Below, piece by piece: positions 6,071 through 10,453 of a stretch of 10,453 nt of DNA (the stretch's first letter is position 1; every line of letters starts with the position of its first letter). Made by a program: the position numbers and the translations under genes. Source of the stretch: Deltaproteobacteria bacterium (lineage in GTDB: Bacteria; Desulfobacterota; DSM-4660; Desulfatiglandales; B25-G16); assembly GCA_019310745.1 (NCBI GenBank), contig JAFDDS010000059.1, positions 1-10,453 of the forward strand. Reading direction: 5' to 3'. The notes under the pieces were generated by a model, which was not told where the DNA came from, searched no databases, and was given only the letters and a program-made list of their open reading frames with translations.

Positions 6071-7495
6071 ATGGAAGAAAAAAATGAAAGGTCGAGTCTT
6101 GAGTTTTTAAAGGACTGGGGTGGGGGATTAACTAATTGGACTGAAAAGTGGATTCCTGATTCCCTGGTTATTGTGTGGATCCTGACTGTCATTGCCTTCG
6201 TCATGTCCCTAATCTGGGGCTTCGGGAATGAGGTCAGCTTTGGAGGTCGTCTTTACGGCGGCATCGAAGCCTGGGGCAAGGGGTTCTGGAAATATCTCAG
6301 CTTTGCCATGCAGATGTGCCTGATCATGATGACCGGCTATATCCTAGCCCTTTCGCCGCCGGTGCGCCGTCTGCTTGACGGCCTTGCCGGCCTGCCCAAC
6401 AAGGATAAACCTGCACAGGCTATCGTGGTCATGGCCCTTTTCGCAACGCTCTCGGCCTGGTTTTCCTGGGGGCTTTCCATCATCGGCAGCGCCATTTTGG
6501 CACTCTTTATCGTCCGCCGCAACCCGAAAGTGGACTACCGTGTTCTGGTCGCTGCAGCATACCTTGGCCTGGGCTGCACCTGGCATTCGGGACTCACCGG
6601 ATCGGCTACCCTCATGATGGCCTCCCCTGGTAACGCCTTGGTAAAGTCGGCCATAGAGAAGGGCTGGATCGACAGCCCCATCTCCACCGGTACAACCATT
6701 TTCCATCCCTTTAACCTTATCCTGACTCTGGTGATTATCATTGTTGTTACGTGGCTGATGGCCAGGATGCACCCGAGCCCGGAAAACACCTATGTAGTCC
6801 AGCCGGAACTCATGGACAGACTCAAACTTTACGAGCCGCCCCAGCGGGCGGAGGCTAAGTCGCCGTCTGACTGGATGAACTGGTGGCCAGGCTTCAACAT
6901 CATCATAGTGGTGGGCGGGGCTATCGCATTATATACTTACCTGAAGGGCAAGCCCCCGGGGAACTGGCTCAGTCTGAACAACGTTATCTACTTCTTCCTC
7001 ATGCTAGGCGTCCTTTTCCACTGGCGACCATGGTCCTTTCTCAAAGCCACAGAGGAATCAGGGAAGGCGGTATGGGGCATCGTTATCCAGTTTCCCTTCT
7101 ATGCAGGTATCTACGGCCTGATAGCCTTCACCCTTCTGGCCAAGGTATTCACCGGATGGTTTGTGGCCATCAGCGCCGGGTCCACATTCTTGATGTTCGC
7201 ATACTGGTACGGTGGTATCTTGAACTACTTCGTACCTTCGGGAGGCGGTGAGTGGCTCATGACAGCGCCTTATCTTCTCCCGGCTGGAAAGGAACTTGGT
7301 ATTCCGGCTTATAAGACCGTCATCGCCTACGCATGGGGCGACATGATGACCGACATGATTCAGCCCTTCTGGGCTATTGCCATGCTTGCAGTAGCTAAGC
7401 TCAACTTCCGCGATATCATGGGCTATTTGATGGTCATTTTTGTTATATACTTCATCATAACTTCTATTGCTTTTTTAATTTTGCCAATACTTTAA
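6071..7495 (+). CDS. atoE: Short-chain fatty acid transporter, AtoE family
   Basis: This 474-residue polytopic inner-membrane protein belongs to the AtoE family (TIGR00366), which moves short-chain carboxylates such as acetoacetate or butyrate. Matches recalled to E. coli AtoE span the whole length: PDSLVIVWILTVIAFV (29-44), GFWKYLSFAMQM (71-82), IVIQFPFYAGI (337-347), NYFVPSGGGEW (385-395), QPFWAIAMLA (431-440) and FRDIMGY (446-452). It is about 30 residues longer than E. coli AtoE, mainly at the hydrophilic N-terminus and a central loop (232-270). ATG at 6071 follows GAGGAGG with 7-nt spacing. It is monocistronic, with a promoter at 5947-5974 and a strong terminator at 7510-7550. No acyl-CoA transferase or thiolase is adjacent, so the substrate is unproven. 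The gene body is much richer in GC than its neighbours (two 60-nt lines counted by hand gave 58% and 67%; a serS line gave 40%), while both ends are AT-rich. Confidence 0.92.
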   Translation: MEEKNERSSLEFLKDWGGGLTNWTEKWIPDSLVIVWILTVIAFVMSLIWGFGNEVSFGGRLYGGIEAWGKGFWKYLSFAMQMCLIMMTGYILALSPPVRRLLDGLAGLPNKDKPAQAIVVMALFATLSAWFSWGLSIIGSAILALFIVRRNPKVDYRVLVAAAYLGLGCTWHSGLTGSATLMMASPGNALVKSAIEKGWIDSPISTGTTIFHPFNLILTLVIIIVVTWLMARMHPSPENTYVVQPELMDRLKLYEPPQRAEAKSPSDWMNWWPGFNIIIVVGGAIALYTYLKGKPPGNWLSLNNVIYFFLMLGVLFHWRPWSFLKATEESGKAVWGIVIQFPFYAGIYGLIAFTLLAKVFTGWFVAISAGSTFLMFAYWYGGILNYFVPSGGGEWLMTAPYLLPAGKELGIPAYKTVIAYAWGDMMTDMIQPFWAIAMLAVAKLNFRDIMGYLMVIFVIYFIITSIAFLILPIL

Positions 7496-7509
7496 TTTTT
7501 AAAGTCAAT

Positions 7510-7550
7510 AAAAAGCCCTGGAACTTCTTTATAGTTCGAGGGCTTTTTTT
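7510..7550. terminator. Strong bidirectional intrinsic terminator
   Basis: AAAAAGCCCTGGAAC (7510-7524) pairs with GTTCGAGGGCTTTTT (7534-7548) around a 9-nt loop. This gives a 15-bp stem with one G-G mismatch, flanked by a T-run on the plus strand (7544-7550) and by TTTTTATT on the minus strand. It ends the atoE-like transcript 15 nt past its stop, and the M20 peptidase transcript about 20 nt past its stop. Confidence 0.92.
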
Positions 7551-7569
7551 ACCAGAATTTTTTACACAC

Positions 7570-8802
7570 TCATCCAGAGAGGAACACTGTCGCCATAATT
7601 TTAGCATCGGTGATAATGTTTTTGATGGAGCAGTATTCATTGGGCTGATGGGCAGTTGGTGATATGGTAGACCACACTGCTGCTGGAAGGCCTTCATACC
7701 TGAAAAACGCTGCCACTGTGCCACCTCCAATTCCCATGTGTTTTGCCTTCAGTCCAGTTACCTTATTTATCGCTTTGCCAAGGGTAGCAACTACCGGGGA
7801 ATCCGCCGGTGTTGGAGGCGCACAATCCTGCCGATGAATTGCCTCAACATCTATTTTGAGATTAAGCTCTCTGGCAAGTTTCTTATTTAGGATAGTAACC
7901 TCTTCAATAATTTCATCTACTTTATAGTCTGGTAAAATCCGGCAGTCCAGATAAAAGACATCTCTTCCAGGGATGGTATTAACATTGGGGACATTTGCCT
8001 CTATCTTGGTAGGCTCAAATGTCGACTCTGGCGGTTTAAAGAGAGGATTGCTGAGATTAAAGTTTTCTTTAAGTGTGTTGAGCTTTACAATCAATGTGGC
8101 TGCCCCAAAGAGACTATTTTTTCCCTTTTTTGGTGTACTTGCATGGCACTGGGCACCAGTAATGGTAAATTTTAGCCACAGCATTGACTTTTCAGCAATC
8201 TCAATCATTGTACCTTTCTCGTTGCCACCGTCAGGAACAATAATCAGGTCGTCCTCTTTAAAAAGATCCCGCCTCTCTTTTAGGATATATTGTAGTCCAT
8301 ATTTGCTGCCTGTTTCTTCATCTGCAACCAAGGCAAGGCCAACCCTTTGAGGGAATGCTTGCTTTAAATCCAGCATTCCTTTCACAGCAAAATAGGAACT
8401 GACTATACCATGTTGGTTATCTTCAACACCCCGCCCAACAATTGTATCCCCCTTCACCCTCATCTTGTATGGATCATGTTTCCATAAAGAAAGATCACCT
8501 GGTGATACGATATCCAAATGACTAAGGATCCAAATAGCACTTTTTTTCTGGCTCCCGTTCCAGGCAGCTACTAAGTTTGGTCTGTATCCATTGGCTGCCC
8601 TTTTATCAGGAGCATGAATATCAAATAAAGTATCCGGTTTAAGGAGTAAGAGCTGTTCTTTAATATAGTCAGCCTTTTCATGCTCTCCGCTTCCACCGTT
8701 TTCTGGTCCTAAGGCAGGCCGTGCAGTAAGCTCCCTCTGCATTTTGATGATCTCAGATCTAAAACTATCTATTTTTTTATACACCCCTTCAAGTATATCC
8801 AT
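7570..8802 (-). CDS. M20-family zinc metallopeptidase (ArgE/DapE/carboxypeptidase type)
   Basis: This 410-residue cytoplasmic hydrolase of the M20 clan cleaves peptide or N-acyl bonds using two zinc ions. The expected ligands are visible in order: His95 and Asp97 in SHLDIVSPGD, bridging Asp128 in GRGVEDN, catalytic Glu162 and metal ligand Glu163 in DEETG, Asp191 in PDGG, and His385 in HQPNEY. GAQCHAS at 216-222 marks the start of the dimerisation domain, with its conserved His220. Nothing is truncated. The start is ATG at 8802 with AGAGGA 7 nt upstream. It lies 124 nt downstream of serS on the same strand, with a palindrome between, and ends at the bidirectional terminator. M20 substrates cannot be read from sequence at this level: dipeptidase, acetylornithine or succinyl-diaminopimelate deacylase are alternatives, and no biosynthesis genes nearby favour either of the last two. 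Confidence 0.88.
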   Translation of the reverse strand: MDILEGVYKKIDSFRSEIIKMQRELTARPALGPENGGSGEHEKADYIKEQLLLLKPDTLFDIHAPDKRAANGYRPNLVAAWNGSQKKSAIWILSHLDIVSPGDLSLWKHDPYKMRVKGDTIVGRGVEDNQHGIVSSYFAVKGMLDLKQAFPQRVGLALVADEETGSKYGLQYILKERRDLFKEDDLIIVPDGGNEKGTMIEIAEKSMLWLKFTITGAQCHASTPKKGKNSLFGAATLIVKLNTLKENFNLSNPLFKPPESTFEPTKIEANVPNVNTIPGRDVFYLDCRILPDYKVDEIIEEVTILNKKLARELNLKIDVEAIHRQDCAPPTPADSPVVATLGKAINKVTGLKAKHMGIGGGTVAAFFRYEGLPAAVWSTISPTAHQPNEYCSIKNIITDAKIMATVFLSG

Positions 8803-8881
8803 TGCTTATCCTCTAGTTTATCGTGATCGTAAACGTTTAATGGCTCGTACATTGTTAAGCTTTTGACTTTAGTTCACTTTT

Positions 8882-8926
8882 ACCCGCCAGACCCGCCTGC
8901 CGTCCGGCGGGCAGGCTTATAGCGGG

Positions 8927-8927
<1 letters not shown>
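8882..8927. repeat. GC-rich nested palindrome abutting the serS stop codon
   Basis: An outer stem ACCCGC (8882-8887) / GCGGGT (8922-8927) encloses a perfect inner stem GCCTGCC (8895-8901) / GGCAGGC (8910-8916) with an 8-nt loop. The left arm also has the direct repeat ACCCGCC at 8882-8888 and 8891-8897. The outer arm touches the serS TAA (8929-8927). On the minus strand the downstream sequence reads AAAAGTGAAC, so it lacks the T-run of an intrinsic terminator. It looks like a dispersed extragenic palindrome that could stabilise or attenuate the serS transcript. Confidence 0.6.
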
Positions 8928-10222
<1,295 letters not shown>

Positions 10223-10281
10223 TTAGGTTGTATCGGATTAAACCTTCATTCAATTTTGGCACTTAAAACTTCGGCCACTTA

Positions 10282-10453
10282 TCAACTACTTGGAATACAT
10301 ACCTTTCGTAGTCTCTCTAAATCATTGTTCCTTCCCATGGCAATGAGAATATCACCAGATTGAATCTTTGTTTTTGAGGAAGGATTAAATAGCATTTCAC
10401 CATCTTTTTGCTTTATTCCAATAATGATAATGTCCATTTCCTGTCTAATGCCA
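10282..10453 (-). CDS. TrkA-C/RCK C-terminal domain of a K+ channel or uptake protein (partial)
   Basis: Fifty-six residues are visible before TGA at 10284-10282; the gene begins outside the window. The stretch RQEMDIIIIGIKQKDGEM, then LFNPSSKTKIQSGDILIAMG and a final NDLERLRKVC, follows the TrkA-C pattern: beta strand with hydrophobic run, K-x-DG, NP-x(4-5)-T, GD-x-L-I, then a terminal helix starting L-x-x-L. Such domains bind nucleotides or other ligands and gate K+ flux in Trk, Kch-type channels and CPA2 transporters. A C-terminal position directly before the stop fits a channel-RCK fusion or a stand-alone TrkA. Without the N-terminus the choice cannot be made. It lies upstream of serS on the same strand. 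Confidence 0.82.
   Translation of the reverse strand, partial: GIRQEMDIIIIGIKQKDGEMLFNPSSKTKIQSGDILIAMGRNNDLERLRKVCIPSS

Noticed and set aside
6337..7251. Long open frames on both strands within the atoE-like gene
   Set aside because: High GC content lengthens non-coding frames; the translations are Arg/Gly/His-rich shadows with no ribosome binding sites or motifs.

Overview
The window looks like an ordinary chromosomal segment of a moderately AT-rich anaerobic bacterium. The Era N-terminus, the zinc-ribbon/Yip1 membrane protein, the YrbG-type antiporter and the style of the intergenic repeats suggest the deltaproteobacteria in the broad sense (Desulfobacterota or a neighbouring phylum). That placement rests on recognition of family style, not on a search. 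No phage, transposase, CRISPR, RNA gene or defence locus is visible.

Layout. (1) Positions 1-3049, minus strand: a tightly packed operon read right to left as uvrD/pcrA helicase, an endonuclease V gene (nfi) and era (cut by the window edge). Junctions are 1 nt (uvrD/nfi) and a 4-nt ATGA overlap (nfi/era). The nfi gene is broken: about 60-70 nt are missing from its middle and the frame shifts there, which removes the PYIP wedge and the catalytic FRE glutamate. (2) Positions 3050-3788: a 739-nt non-coding gap with an inverted repeat before uvrD, a GC-rich hairpin, 8-nt tandem repeats facing each other, a start-less Cys-rich reading frame and a 12-bp palindrome. (3) Positions 3789-4853, plus strand: a Na+/Ca2+-type cation antiporter starting at TTG behind a strong ribosome binding site. 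(4) Positions 4902-5660, minus strand: a zinc-ribbon plus Yip1 membrane protein, convergent with the antiporter. (5) Positions 5661-6070: an AT-rich divergent promoter region. (6) Positions 6071-7495, plus strand: an AtoE-type short-chain fatty acid transporter whose body is much richer in GC than everything around it. (7) A strong bidirectional terminator at 7510-7550, then minus-strand genes running in from the right edge: the end of a TrkA-C/RCK potassium-channel protein, serS, a REP-like palindrome, and an M20 metallopeptidase.

How the genes relate. uvrD, nfi and era combine DNA repair with 30S ribosome maturation, as housekeeping operons often do. The antiporter, AtoE transporter and TrkA-C protein cover cation and carboxylate transport, but nothing suggests they form one system. 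I see no convincing new system. The points most worth checking are the nfi lesion inside a translationally coupled operon, the mosaic base composition of the atoE-like gene, the orphan ribosome binding site in its leader, and the layered repeats in the 739-nt gap.
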